DNA of 45,350 nt from Phycisphaerales bacterium (GCA_022843045.1 JALHOJ010000026.1:1-45350), one strand, 5' to 3'. Positions 30,375-39,684 are shown, numbered from the stretch's first letter. A program made the numbers and translations. Notes: generated from the letters alone by a model not told the origin.

Positions 30375-32546
30375 ATGACCCGTCTCTCCGCCATCCTCTT
30401 CGTGCTGTTCCTGTGCCTGGGTGCTGCTCGCACTGCCCTGGCCCAGCCTTTCAACGTGCGTGCCTGGTATGCCCAAGGGCAGGTGTTCATCGTCTGGGAG
30501 TTCATCGCTCCCCCGCCCCTCCCGACCGACACCGTCGAGATTTACGCCTCCCCCGCCGTCCAGGCCAACACCGCCGCGATGACCCGCATCGGCCGCGTCT
30601 TCTTCCCCGAGTACACCGGCGCACGCCTCCGCAGCCACGTCCCCGGCGCAACGCTCACAATTCCCACGCCCGGCGGCGCGACCTACACGCTCCTCGCCAA
30701 CGAAGGCGTCTTCGCCTTCACGCCCCGCGCCAACGGCAACCTCTTCTTCGCCGTCGTCGACACCGGCAACAACGTCGTCGTGCCCGCCAACAGCGACGCC
30801 ACAGCCTTCGTCTACAACCCCGCCGCCGACCCCGTCCGCCCGCACCAGCAAACCATCTCCTTCACTCCAGGCGGCCAGCGCGCAATCGCGTACGCGCTCT
30901 GGGCCGAGGGACGCACGGACTTCAACAACGCTCGACCGGACATCCCCGTGCTGGGCAACTTCTCCAAGAATGGTGTCCCCCACTTCTTCATCGTCACCGA
31001 ACCGGTGGGCGGTGTGCCCGCGGGCCAACTCACCTGCGCCTTCGCGCTGCACGGCGGCGGCGGGGAGTACCAGTTGTTCCTGCCGGGCATGCCGCAGCGT
31101 GCGGACGTCTCGCTCCCGCTCAACAACGGCGTAGTCGTGACGCCCTTGGATTCGATTTACGCCCGAAACGTCAACGCGCTCGATGAGCGCACCACCGCCT
31201 GGTTTGGCTACGACAGCGCCCTGGATCCCTTCACCAACGCCGTCCGGGTGAACCCGCCAATCACAGCGACAATCGTGGACTTCACGCAGCGCAAGTTCTT
31301 CTGGATCATGGATTGGATTCTGGGCCCAACCTCGCCCTACTCCATCGACCCCGCGCGCGTCGCCATCATCGGCCACAGCAACGGCGCACGAGGCACGTCC
31401 CACCTCTCGCGCACCCGCCCGGACGCCTTCTGCGCCACCGTCCAGCACTGCCCGCCCATCAACTTCACCGTTCCCGAAGGCAATCAGGCCGACTACCTGC
31501 GCGGGCGGCCCAACGACAACACCCCGACCAACCTGCCCAACCCCACAGGCATGGGCTTCTTGGGCGTCAAGGACATCTTCACACCCTACGTGCGGATTGC
31601 GCCCTCGCGGCGCGACCTTCCCATCACCCGCTTCTTCTTCGGCAAGCAAGACACCGATGAAGTCGCGACCTGGAACGCTGGCATGATCGCCGAAATCCAA
31701 ACCATCGACGCGTGGGGCATGGGAATGATCTTCTGGGATGAACGCGAACACGGCGTCGAGAAGTGGGCAACCGAGAATGCTGCGCTCGCAGGCCCAGACA
31801 TCGCGCAGTGGGTCTCGCCCGTGCGGACGCGTCGCGCGGGGGCTCAGTACCTCGTCGATCGGTACCGCGCGGGACAGACCTACCCGGGCTTCGCCGAGGC
31901 TGATCAGGACATCATCCTCGCGGGTCAACAACTCGACCCGGGCGATGGCGTGCCCTCCAACGGCGCGCCGTGGGGCACATGGGGCGGATACTTCGACTGG
32001 GTTTCGTCCACGATCACCGACCTGCCAGGTCGCTGGGAATGCACGGTCTTCGCTACGGCCACCGCACCCGCCAGCGTCGACATCGCGCCCGTGACCGAGT
32101 TCACGACCGACGTCACGCCCCGCTACACCAGCCAGTTCAACCCCGCGCCCGGCGCAACGGTCTACTGGTACGTGCTGCCCCAAGGCAGTGCCGCCGCGAC
32201 CCAGCAAGGCACATCGATCGCCGACGACGACGGCGTGGCCTTCGCCACAGGCGTCGTGATCCCGCGCGAGGACATCGGCACCACCCGCGTCTTCTTCAGC
32301 CTCGCCCCCATCTGCGTCGGCAGCCCCTGCTGCGACACCATCGACTTCAACAACGACGGCAGTTCCTTCGATCCCCAGGACATCGACGCCTTCCTCTCCG
32401 TCTTCAGCGAAGGCCCCTGCATCCCAGACACCGCAACCTGCAACGACATCGACTTCAACAACGACGGCTCCCTCTTTGATCCCTGCGACATCGACAGTTT
32501 CCTCCTCGTCTTCAGCGAAGGACCGTGCACGGCCTGCGGTGTCTGA
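30375..32546 (+). CDS. Secreted alpha/beta-hydrolase (esterase-like) with double dockerin-like tail
   Basis: A 723-aa exported protein. Signal peptide about 1-24 (LFLCLGAARTALA). An N-terminal Fn3-like beta region (25-200) precedes an alpha/beta-hydrolase core. The oxyanion segment is HGGGG (226-230). The nucleophile elbow IIGHSNGARG has Ser335. Asp426 or Asp428 (GKQDTDEV) and His459 (DEREHGVEKW) are the likely acid and base. This fits a feruloyl-esterase or PHB-depolymerase-like enzyme, but the substrate is unknown. A beta domain (about 590-650) and the Cys-bounded double tail follow. ATG 30375 has SD GGAGG and an upstream hairpin ggcgc/gcgcc (30341-30355). A terminator follows. Confidence 0.85.
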   Translation: MTRLSAILFVLFLCLGAARTALAQPFNVRAWYAQGQVFIVWEFIAPPPLPTDTVEIYASPAVQANTAAMTRIGRVFFPEYTGARLRSHVPGATLTIPTPGGATYTLLANEGVFAFTPRANGNLFFAVVDTGNNVVVPANSDATAFVYNPAADPVRPHQQTISFTPGGQRAIAYALWAEGRTDFNNARPDIPVLGNFSKNGVPHFFIVTEPVGGVPAGQLTCAFALHGGGGEYQLFLPGMPQRADVSLPLNNGVVVTPLDSIYARNVNALDERTTAWFGYDSALDPFTNAVRVNPPITATIVDFTQRKFFWIMDWILGPTSPYSIDPARVAIIGHSNGARGTSHLSRTRPDAFCATVQHCPPINFTVPEGNQADYLRGRPNDNTPTNLPNPTGMGFLGVKDIFTPYVRIAPSRRDLPITRFFFGKQDTDEVATWNAGMIAEIQTIDAWGMGMIFWDEREHGVEKWATENAALAGPDIAQWVSPVRTRRAGAQYLVDRYRAGQTYPGFAEADQDIILAGQQLDPGDGVPSNGAPWGTWGGYFDWVSSTITDLPGRWECTVFATATAPASVDIAPVTEFTTDVTPRYTSQFNPAPGATVYWYVLPQGSAAATQQGTSIADDDGVAFATGVVIPREDIGTTRVFFSLAPICVGSPCCDTIDFNNDGSSFDPQDIDAFLSVFSEGPCIPDTATCNDIDFNNDGSLFDPCDIDSFLLVFSEGPCTACGV
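32331..32546 (+). repeat. Dockerin-like double tail, hydrolase
   Basis: Unit 1 CDTIDFNNDG..FDPQDIDAFL, linker IPDTAT, unit 2 CNDIDFNNDG..FDPCDIDSFL, C-terminus TACGV. Confidence 0.85.
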
Positions 32547-32606
32547 TCCAGACGATCCAGCCTGCGGTTGCTCCGCCCAAGACGAACAACCCCAGCACGC
32601 GACTCA

Positions 32607-32637
32607 AAACGCCCTCCTGCTCTTAGGAGAGCGTTTG
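32607..32637 (+). terminator. Intrinsic terminator of the hydrolase gene
   Basis: aaacgccctcct / aggagagcgttt pair at 11 of 12 positions around gctctt, ending in gtttgc. The rest of the 268-nt gap carries a leader hairpin gcgacggg/cccgtcgc (32753-32779) ahead of the next gene. Confidence 0.75.
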
Positions 32638-32814
32638 CATGTCCAATAACTCCATCACAACGCGGTCTCAAATGAAAAAGAACTTGCAAAGACGTGTCCG
32701 AATTCTTTGACGACTTCCGCTTTTCCCGCCACGATCCCCGCAACCCGGGAACGCGACGGGGAAACGCCCTGCCCGTCGCGCAGAATGTCACACAGTTTGT
32801 CGAGGAGCCACGCC

Positions 32815-35298
32815 ATGAGATCTCGCGCTTTGTCCACGCTCACCTTTGCTGCACTCTTGCCAGCGATCGCTTCCGCCCAGTGCCAGGAAACCTGGATCGC
32901 CACGCAGACCTACGGCAGTTTCGCCTCCGCCAACGGCTTCACCACCACCATGTTCGATCCCGATGGCGGCGGGCCTCAGCAGCCCTGGGTCGTGGTCGCT
33001 GGCAATGCAAGCATCCCGGGCGTGGCTTCGGAACGCGTCGCCGCCTGGGACGGCACCCAGTGGCGCGCCCTGGGCGCGGGCTTTCCCGGCTCGGTCCGCG
33101 CGTTGCACGTGCACAACGGCACGCTCTTCGCGGGAGGGGACTTCTTCACGTCCGGTGGCATCCGCTACGTCGCCCGCTGGGACGGCACCAACTGGCAGCC
33201 GCTGGGCACCCTTGCGGCCAACGGCGTCGACAACTCCGTCTACGCCCTCACGTCCTTCAACGGCAATCTGGTGTTGGGTGGGTACTTCAACAACGCCATC
33301 GGCGGGGTGTCCACCACCGCTCGCGTCGCGAGTTGGAACGGCACCGCCTTCTCCGCCATCGGCTCGGGGAGCAATAACGGCGTCGAGGCCCTTGCCGTCT
33401 TCAACAATGAACTCATCGCGGGCGGACAGTTCACGCAAATGAGCGCGACGCCCAACATCAACCGCATCGCCCGTTGGAATGGTGCCGCGTGGGTCGCCCT
33501 TGGAGACGGCTTCAACAGCAGCGTGGCCACGCTCCACGTCTACAACAATCAGCTCCACGCGGGCGGCAACTTCACGCAGTCGGGCCTCACCAGCGTGCCC
33601 TATGTCGGTCGCTGGACAGGCTCGGCCTGGGAAACCGTGGGCGCCGGTTTCAATAGCACCGTCAACCAGTTGGGAACGTACAACGGCAACCTGCTCGCAG
33701 TTGGCGGGTTCAGTTCGTCAGGCACCCAATCGGTCCAGCGCATCGCCCAGTTCATCAGCGGAGCGTGGAGCACCCTGGGCACCGGCACCAGCAGCACCGT
33801 CAACGCCTTCACCATCACGCCCGCCAACGACATTGTCATCGTGGGCACGTTTACGTCCGCCGGCCCCTTCGAAACCACCGGCCTCGCCCGCTACAACGGC
33901 CTCGAGTACGTCGGCTTCGGCAACTACCTGAGCAACGGCGTCAACGACCTCAAACTCTTCAACGGCGAAGTCGTCGCCGCGGGTCGCTTCCGTACCAGCG
34001 GCAGCGCATCCCTCAACCGCGTCGCTCGCTTCACCAGCGGCCAGTGGCAGCCTCTGGGCGCAGGCTTCGGACGCGAGGTCAACGTCCTGCAGGTTTTCAA
34101 TAACCAGCTCTTCGCGGGCGGAGAGTTCTTCGTCGGCGACGGCGGCTCGAACGCGAACTATGTCGCCCGCTGGGACGGCACATCCTGGCAACCCGTCTCG
34201 GGACTGAACAGCTCCGTCAACACCCTCGCGGTCTACAACGGCACGCTCTACGCGGGCGGAAGCTTCTCGGGCAACCTCGCGACCTGGAACGGCTCCGCGT
34301 TTGTGCCCTTCCCCGTCGCCACCCGCCCCAGCGGCGCAGTCAACGCCATGCAGGTGTTCAACAACCAACTCGTCTTGGTTGGCAACTTCACCACCGTCGG
34401 CAGCCCCGCCCTCCCCAACTCGGCGTATGTCGCCAGTTGGAACGGCTCCTCCTGGTCCACTTTCGGCTTGACGACCGCCAACACATCCAACGGCCCGCTT
34501 TCCATAGGCGTCCACAACAACCAACTGCATGTGGGCGGCAGCTTCACCAACATCGGCGGCACGCCTGCGAATCGGATCGCCCGTTGGAACGGTGCATCCT
34601 GGGAAGCGGTCGGCGGCGGCGCCCAGAATGCTGTCGAAGCCATCGCTTCTTACAACAGCGAACTGGTCATCACAGGTAACTTCGCGCAGGTTGACGGTAC
34701 CACCGGCGCCGCTGGCATCGCCCGCTGGAACGGCTCGCAGTGGCGGCCCCTGGGCGGCGGCCTCGCTGGCGGCACGTTCAGCACTGTCACCGGCTTTGTC
34801 CTCCTCCCACACCCCGACGGCACCCTCCGCGTCGGCGGCAACTTCACCACCGCGGGCGGCCTCCCCAGCAGCGGCAACGCCATCTGGACCGGCGGCGGCG
34901 GCGCAATCAGCATCACCCAGCAGCCCCAGTCCGACACCGTCTGCCCCAGCGAAGACATCCTCCTCACCGTCGGCACCACCGGCTCAGGCACGTTCACCTA
35001 CCAGTGGCGCAAGGACGGCTTCCCCCTCCGCGACGGCCGCGGCATCCTGGGCGCCAACACCCCCAACCTCTCCATCGACAATGCGGCGGCTCTGGATGCC
35101 GGGACGTATGACGTCGTCGTCTTCAACAACTGCGGCCCGCTCCTCTCCTCCGCCGCCACCATCACCATCGACTCCAACTGCGGCCCCGTCTGCGCCACCA
35201 TCGACTTCAACGGCGACGGCTCCTTCTTCGACCCCTGCGACATCGACGCCTTCCTCACCGCCTTCTCCGAAGGCGGCTGCACCTCCTGCGGCCTGTAG
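32815..35298 (+). CDS. Secreted beta-propeller repeat protein with Ig-like domain and single dockerin-like unit
   Basis: An 827-aa exported protein. Signal peptide about 1-21 (TLTFAALLPAIASA). The body has about 14 repeats of 44-50 aa with the pattern (V/I)ARWNGxxWxxLGxGxxxxVxxLxxYNxxLxAGGxF. The N-terminal half-blade and last AIWTGGGG suggest a closed pair of seven-bladed propellers (inference). An Ig-like domain follows (QQPQSDTVCPSEDILLTV...FTYQWRKDGFPL...NCGPLLSSAATITID). Only one tail unit is present (CATIDFNGDG..FDPCDIDAFL), ending TSCGL. ATG 32815 has SD GAGGAG seven nt upstream. No enzyme motif; likely adhesion or binding. Confidence 0.85.
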   Translation: MRSRALSTLTFAALLPAIASAQCQETWIATQTYGSFASANGFTTTMFDPDGGGPQQPWVVVAGNASIPGVASERVAAWDGTQWRALGAGFPGSVRALHVHNGTLFAGGDFFTSGGIRYVARWDGTNWQPLGTLAANGVDNSVYALTSFNGNLVLGGYFNNAIGGVSTTARVASWNGTAFSAIGSGSNNGVEALAVFNNELIAGGQFTQMSATPNINRIARWNGAAWVALGDGFNSSVATLHVYNNQLHAGGNFTQSGLTSVPYVGRWTGSAWETVGAGFNSTVNQLGTYNGNLLAVGGFSSSGTQSVQRIAQFISGAWSTLGTGTSSTVNAFTITPANDIVIVGTFTSAGPFETTGLARYNGLEYVGFGNYLSNGVNDLKLFNGEVVAAGRFRTSGSASLNRVARFTSGQWQPLGAGFGREVNVLQVFNNQLFAGGEFFVGDGGSNANYVARWDGTSWQPVSGLNSSVNTLAVYNGTLYAGGSFSGNLATWNGSAFVPFPVATRPSGAVNAMQVFNNQLVLVGNFTTVGSPALPNSAYVASWNGSSWSTFGLTTANTSNGPLSIGVHNNQLHVGGSFTNIGGTPANRIARWNGASWEAVGGGAQNAVEAIASYNSELVITGNFAQVDGTTGAAGIARWNGSQWRPLGGGLAGGTFSTVTGFVLLPHPDGTLRVGGNFTTAGGLPSSGNAIWTGGGGAISITQQPQSDTVCPSEDILLTVGTTGSGTFTYQWRKDGFPLRDGRGILGANTPNLSIDNAAALDAGTYDVVVFNNCGPLLSSAATITIDSNCGPVCATIDFNGDGSFFDPCDIDAFLTAFSEGGCTSCGL
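35191..35298 (+). repeat. Dockerin-like single tail unit, propeller protein
   Basis: One unit of the unit-2 type (FDPCDIDAFL, terminal TSCGL); unit 1 is absent and the Ig-like domain abuts it. Confidence 0.85.
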
Positions 35299-35376
35299 TC
35301 CGTCCTTGTGAGCCCGGGCGTGCCGCCCCGGTCGGTTTCCACCCACAACTCCCGCCCCCCACCCCACCCCACCCCC

Positions 35377-35403
35377 CGCCCGGCCCACCAGCCGGGCGTT
35401 TTC
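35377..35403 (+). terminator. Intrinsic terminator of the propeller protein gene
   Basis: cgcccggc / gccgggcg perfect 8-bp stem, loop ccacca, then ttttcg. The preceding 70 nt are C-rich. Confidence 0.85.
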
Positions 35404-35549
35404 GCCTCCAAATCCAACGGGCCCCGGGCCCAAGCCCAGGCGACCTCCCCACGCCCAGACTTATGGAACCAGCCCAAGTTTCCAGCCCATTCCCACTTCT
35501 TTCCCCCACTTTCCTTGCCAACCCCCTCCCCATCGCGCATCTTCCCAAC

Positions 35550-36644
35550 ATGCTCGGGACGCTCGCCGTTCTCTCTTCGCTTTCGCTCGCGCAGGTCGAC
35601 CCCGCCTCCGGCATCGACTTCGTCACTATCGGTGCCGCGGGCAATGCTCCCTGGGCCGGCGACGGCACGCTGGGCGACCGCGCCATCGGTCGAGGCGGCG
35701 TGGACTACGAGTATCGCATCGGCAAGTACGAAGTCACCACCGCCAACTGGGTCGAGTTCATGAACGCCGCGCTGGATCGGCCGCTCGATGATCGCCTGCC
35801 ACACGTTCGTGCGCCGCAGTTCTGGGGCGCGGCGGGCGCACCACCACAGAACGGCGGGCAGCGATTCACCGTGCCCGCGGGCAACGAACTGCGCAGCGTG
35901 GGCGACATCTCTTGGCGGGCCGCGGCGATGTACTGCAACTGGCTGCACAACGGCAAGTCGCTGGAGCGCGAAGCGTTCCTCAACGGCGCGTACGACGTGA
36001 GCACGTTCGTCACGATCCAACTGCCCAACGGCACGGAGCAGTTCCAGGATCAATTCACTCGCTCGCCCGGCGCGAAGTACTTCATCCCGAGCTGGGACGA
36101 GTGGCTGAAGGCATCGCACTACGACCCCAACAAGCAGAACAGCGACGGCAGCGTCGGCGGATGGTGGCGCTACAGCAACGGCACGGACATCCCGCTCACC
36201 TATGGCCCTCCCCCGAGCTTTGGCGGCGACGGCACGGGCATGGCCAACGCGGGATTCACGCTGCCGGGCAGCCAGCAGTATCAGATTCCGCTGGGCAACT
36301 ACCCGCAGACGCAGACGCCGTGGGGGTTGTTGGATGTGGCGGGGTGCACGTTTGAGTGGACGGAGGGACTGATCGAACTTGCGACCGGAGAACGAGCTCG
36401 CGTAGTCGATGGATCATTCTATGGCTCAAGTTCGACGCAACTTGACTGGATAGGTGGCAGAGGGGGCGAGCTTCCGTTTGTTGACGTCTTGTTCTATGGC
36501 GTTCGTATTGGAACTGTCGTGCCTTCACTCGGATCGGGTGCACTGGTGATGGGCACACTGGGTTTCTATGGCATCCGAAGACGGCGGAGTACGTCCAATG
36601 CTCAAATGCAGATGTGTTTGTGTCATGGCCGGGGTTCCGGCTGA
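35550..36644 (+). CDS. Exported FGE/SUMF1-fold protein with PEP-CTERM-like C-terminus
   Basis: A 364-aa protein. Short signal peptide (MLGTLAVLSSLSLA). FGE-sulfatase (SUMF1) fold landmarks: YRIGKYEVTTANWVEFMNA, VGDISWRAAAMYCNWLHNG, AKYFIPSWDEWLKAS, WGLLDVAGCTFEWTEG and a late FYGVRIG. The active-site Cys pair of true formylglycine-generating enzymes is not evident, so a binding or structural role is likely. The C-terminus has VVPSLGSGALVMGTLGFYGIRRRRS: a small motif, a hydrophobic helix and an Arg cluster like PEP-CTERM sorting signals, then about 20 further residues. Unlike its neighbours it lacks the dockerin-like tail. Start ATG 35550 chosen for the signal peptide; ATG 35463 is in frame. 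No SD. Confidence 0.75.
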   Translation: MLGTLAVLSSLSLAQVDPASGIDFVTIGAAGNAPWAGDGTLGDRAIGRGGVDYEYRIGKYEVTTANWVEFMNAALDRPLDDRLPHVRAPQFWGAAGAPPQNGGQRFTVPAGNELRSVGDISWRAAAMYCNWLHNGKSLEREAFLNGAYDVSTFVTIQLPNGTEQFQDQFTRSPGAKYFIPSWDEWLKASHYDPNKQNSDGSVGGWWRYSNGTDIPLTYGPPPSFGGDGTGMANAGFTLPGSQQYQIPLGNYPQTQTPWGLLDVAGCTFEWTEGLIELATGERARVVDGSFYGSSSTQLDWIGGRGGELPFVDVLFYGVRIGTVVPSLGSGALVMGTLGFYGIRRRRSTSNAQMQMCLCHGRGSG

Positions 36645-36704
36645 TCCTGCCCTGAGGCCCTGCTGACCCCCTCGATTGCCGCGCCACTTCATCCACCATC
36701 CCAC

Positions 36705-36735
36705 GCAAGAAGCCCCGGGACACACGCCCAGGGCT
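36705..36735 (-). terminator. Intrinsic terminator of the fibre-like protein gene
   Basis: On the minus strand AGCCCTGGG pairs with CCCGGGGCT (one G-U), loop cgtgtgt, followed by tcttgc. The U tract is weak. It may also serve the convergent SUMF1-like gene. Confidence 0.55.
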
Positions 36736-36818
36736 CCCTGCTTGGGGAAGTCAGTCAGTTGTCGCTGCCTCTGTAGCCTGTGTTGATGCGACACCTATTT
36801 CGTCGCATGCTTCGTCGT

Positions 36819-38681
36819 TCACTTCGTCGCCAGTTTCGTCGCCAGTGCCGCCTCGATCACGTCCAACCGACCCTTCAGCAGCGCGTTTTCGGTGCGAAGC
36901 TCGGTCAGTTCTGCCTCCGTGCTCGGGCTGTTGGGCGAGCCGTGCCACACGGGCCGGACGAACGTGCTGATCACGCCCGTGCCGTTTTCAAAGTCTTCCA
37001 GCGCGACGCCCAGGGCCATCCCAGCAGTCGTCATCTTCATCGCGTGCCCGGGCGTGGGGCTGCTCGTGAGGTAGTCGCCCTTCTTGATTGCCCCAAAGCT
37101 CGCATCCACCTTCGTCGGCACGCGACCCACCATCGCGATGGGCTTCCAGATCTCGCGCATCTTCGCCTCCATCAACTTCTCGATCCGCGCGGCTTCGGCC
37201 TCGTCGCCCCGCTGGCGGGCGGCGTTGCGTTGCTGCGTGAGTGCAGGGTCGGCCTGTTCGATCGCCTCGAAACTCATGCCCGCAGTGAACGCGGGATTGG
37301 TGCTGACGACGCCCAGCAGCACCTTCTCACCTGATTCGTCGCTCTTCTCGCAGTGTTCAGTCTGGCCTTCGCCAGTACTGAGCGCCACCACGTCGCCCGG
37401 CTCAAGCCCCTCATGCCCCGGCGCCGCGCGGAACGCCTCGGCAAAGTCAAACGCGTCCGTCACCACGCCATTGTCGAGCTCAAGGTTCGCCTCGTCGGTG
37501 CTCTGGATGCGGAGCAAAGGCGTGCCGAAGACATCCGCGGCGTTGGCGACCACGCTAAACGTCCCCGCGCTCGCGCCGCCCTCGTTGTTGTCGCTGTCGA
37601 TGCGGATCGTGACCCCGCCCGTGCTCTGGATGTCCGACACGCCATCGGGATCGCTCAGGGTCAGATTCCCCGCGATCTCCACCGCGTCGCTCAAGAAGAA
37701 CTTGTCCGTGGAATTGTCCCAGCGGATGACTTCGCCCGTATCGCTCCCATCCTCGCGGAAGTAGATGTTCGCATCGCCCTCCGCCGCGTTCGAACGCATC
37801 AGAATGTTGCCGCTGGCGATGATGCTGCTGAGCACTTCGATGTCGTCGCTGATCAGCACGTCGCCGATCGCGTTCATGCCGTTGGAGACCGGAGTGCCCG
37901 TGCCAACGCGGCTGAACACCTCGCCCGGGTTGCTGTCGATCGTGCCCACGGCGAGGGGCCCGTTGACCGACAACGCGTCGGTAAACTCGAACCGATCCTG
38001 TGAATCGTCCCACAACAGCAGTTCCCCGCCGGACACGCCGTTGTTCGTGAAGCTGATCCGCTGGTCCGAGTCGGCCGCGCCCTCATGCATCATGTACAGA
38101 TTCGACGGCACGCTCACGCGATCCGCCCCGCTCCCGCCCAGGCGAAGCCGAACGTCGGACCCGTCGATCGTCAGCGTCGAACCCACGCCCTGCACCTGCC
38201 ACAAGCTCCCGGCCGCGACATCCACATCATCCAGCGTCGCCGCGCGAGTGGCGTTGAGCGCATAAGGCGCCGCGACCATCCGCTGGCGGGGCGACAACGT
38301 GTTCCCCCCCACTTCCACCTCAACCCACACCTGGCTGAAGTCGCGCAGCAGATCGGCGTAGTTGCTGTAGACTCCGCCCCCCGCCGCGTCGAGGATCGAA
38401 CCGTTCGTGCCCAAAGTGGTGCTGAACAGTCCGTTGGTGACCTGCACGAGGTTCGCGCCGGCCTTCACTTCGCTCATGATCAGCGTGCCGGCGTTGGCCG
38501 CGTCATAGAAGCGGAACGTCATGTTGAACAGCCCGTTCGCGGGCGAACCGTTGTTGCTCAATTCCCCCTGATAGCTGATCTGAGCAGGAGGCACCGCCGC
38601 TTGCGCCAGCCCGCACGAGGCCAGCAACGCAAGAAGAGCGAGTGAACGCGAACCAGAAAAACGATGGCGACCGATGGTCAT
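36819..38681 (-). CDS. Exported fibre-like surface protein with C-terminal coiled coil
   Basis: A 620-aa exported protein. Signal peptide about 1-28 (LALLALLASCGLAQA). The N-terminal domain AVPPAQISYQGELSNNGSPANGLFNMTFRFYDA...RQRMVAAPYALNATRA is common at the start of planctomycete and Bacteroidetes fibre-like proteins. A repetitive beta region (150-400, with LLLWDDSQDRFEF and VIRWDNSTDKFFL pairs) resembles phage tail-fibre shafts. A C-terminal domain reads DFAEAFRAAPGHEGLEPGDVVALS...KPIAMVGRVPTKVDASFGAIKKGDYLTSSPTPGHAMK. It ends in a coiled coil (ELTELRTENALLKGRLDVIEAAL), typical for trimerisation. SD GGAG precedes ATG 38681 and lies inside a leader stem. No dockerin-like tail. Confidence 0.75.
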   Translation of the reverse strand: MTIGRHRFSGSRSLALLALLASCGLAQAAVPPAQISYQGELSNNGSPANGLFNMTFRFYDAANAGTLIMSEVKAGANLVQVTNGLFSTTLGTNGSILDAAGGGVYSNYADLLRDFSQVWVEVEVGGNTLSPRQRMVAAPYALNATRAATLDDVDVAAGSLWQVQGVGSTLTIDGSDVRLRLGGSGADRVSVPSNLYMMHEGAADSDQRISFTNNGVSGGELLLWDDSQDRFEFTDALSVNGPLAVGTIDSNPGEVFSRVGTGTPVSNGMNAIGDVLISDDIEVLSSIIASGNILMRSNAAEGDANIYFREDGSDTGEVIRWDNSTDKFFLSDAVEIAGNLTLSDPDGVSDIQSTGGVTIRIDSDNNEGGASAGTFSVVANAADVFGTPLLRIQSTDEANLELDNGVVTDAFDFAEAFRAAPGHEGLEPGDVVALSTGEGQTEHCEKSDESGEKVLLGVVSTNPAFTAGMSFEAIEQADPALTQQRNAARQRGDEAEAARIEKLMEAKMREIWKPIAMVGRVPTKVDASFGAIKKGDYLTSSPTPGHAMKMTTAGMALGVALEDFENGTGVISTFVRPVWHGSPNSPSTEAELTELRTENALLKGRLDVIEAALATKLATK

Positions 38682-38738
38682 GGCTTGCTCCGAGTGTGTC
38701 GTGAACTTCCCGCTCAATGACGCGGAAGCCAGACTCGG
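38682..38738 (-). promoter_or_regulatory. Nested leader hairpin of the fibre-like gene
   Basis: An outer perfect 6-bp stem (actcgg 38733-38738 with ccgagt 38690-38695) encloses an inner stem (gcggaag 38722-38728 with cttcccgc 38706-38713, one bulge). The SD GGAG overlaps the outer stem on the minus strand. Confidence 0.4.
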
Positions 38739-38847
38739 AAGACGCCAACACCACCATCCATGCGCGGGGGGCGTGTCGCCCCGGTCGAACACCAGCATCC
38801 TCATGAGAGTCGATGCTCGCTCGCCGGGTGCTCGCTCCCCTCGCTTC

Positions 38848-39684
38848 CTACCGCAACTGACTCAACGCCGCCACCCGCTTCTCCGTCGGCGGGTGGCTCG
38901 CGAACATATTCCCCAGCCCGCCCAGCAGCGGCTCCACGATGAACATGTTGTTCATCGCCGGGTTGTGCGTCGCCATCGGGACGCGCTTGCTCATCGATTC
39001 CAGTTTCTGCAGAGCCGAAATCAGCCCATCCGGCTCGCCCGCGATCGCCGCGCCGTCCGCGTCCGCCACAAACTCCCGGCTCCGCGAGATCATGGCCTTG
39101 AGCATCGCCGCGGCGAGCGGCGCGAGGATCAACGCGACAATCGTGAAGATCGGATTGCCGTTGCGATTGCCCCCGCCAAACATCAACCCAAACTGCGCGA
39201 AGTACGCCAGCACCCCCGCGATCATCGCCGCGATGCACGAAATCAGCGTGTCGCGGTTCTTGACGTGCGCCAGTTCGTGCGCCATCACGCCCCGCATCTC
39301 CCGCTCATTCAGCAACCGCATCGCGCCCTCGGTCGCGCACACCGCCGCCTTCTTCGGGCTGCGTCCGGTCGCAAACGCGTTGGGTGCCTGCGTCGGACTG
39401 ATGTACACCTTGGGCATCGGCAGATTCGCCCGCTGCCGCAGTTCATCCACCATCCGATACAACTGCCCGCCCGGTCCGGGCGAGTCGGCGAACACCTCGA
39501 CACACCGCATCGACTTGATCGCGATCGTGTCGCTGAAGAACCACGCCACCAGGTTCATCACGCCGCCCAAGAGCAGGCCGATCAACAGCCCGCCCTTCCC
39601 AAACTGGGCCCCGATGACCAGAAACAACCCCATCATCGCTCCCAGGAGGAGCACCGTCTTCATGTTGTTGGCGAATCGAACCAT
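38848..39684 (-). CDS. htpX: Membrane-bound zinc metalloprotease HtpX (M48B)
   Basis: A 278-aa inner-membrane protease of protein quality control. Two N-terminal TM helices (VLLLGAMMGLFLVIGAQF, LLIGLLLGGVMNLVAWFF). Zinc motif HELAH at 136-140 (His136, Glu137, His140) with the third ligand Glu204 in SREFVADADGA. Two further TM helices lie between (about 145-170 and 180-198). PNAFATGRSPKKAAVCATEG is the family block before the active site. ATG 39684 (MVRFANNMKT) has AGGGG about 8 nt upstream. It is monocistronic. The 239 nt up to the divergent 3D-domain gene contain no supported gene. Confidence 0.95.
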   Translation of the reverse strand: MVRFANNMKTVLLLGAMMGLFLVIGAQFGKGGLLIGLLLGGVMNLVAWFFSDTIAIKSMRCVEVFADSPGPGGQLYRMVDELRQRANLPMPKVYISPTQAPNAFATGRSPKKAAVCATEGAMRLLNEREMRGVMAHELAHVKNRDTLISCIAAMIAGVLAYFAQFGLMFGGGNRNGNPIFTIVALILAPLAAAMLKAMISRSREFVADADGAAIAGEPDGLISALQKLESMSKRVPMATHNPAMNNMFIVEPLLGGLGNMFASHPPTEKRVAALSQLR

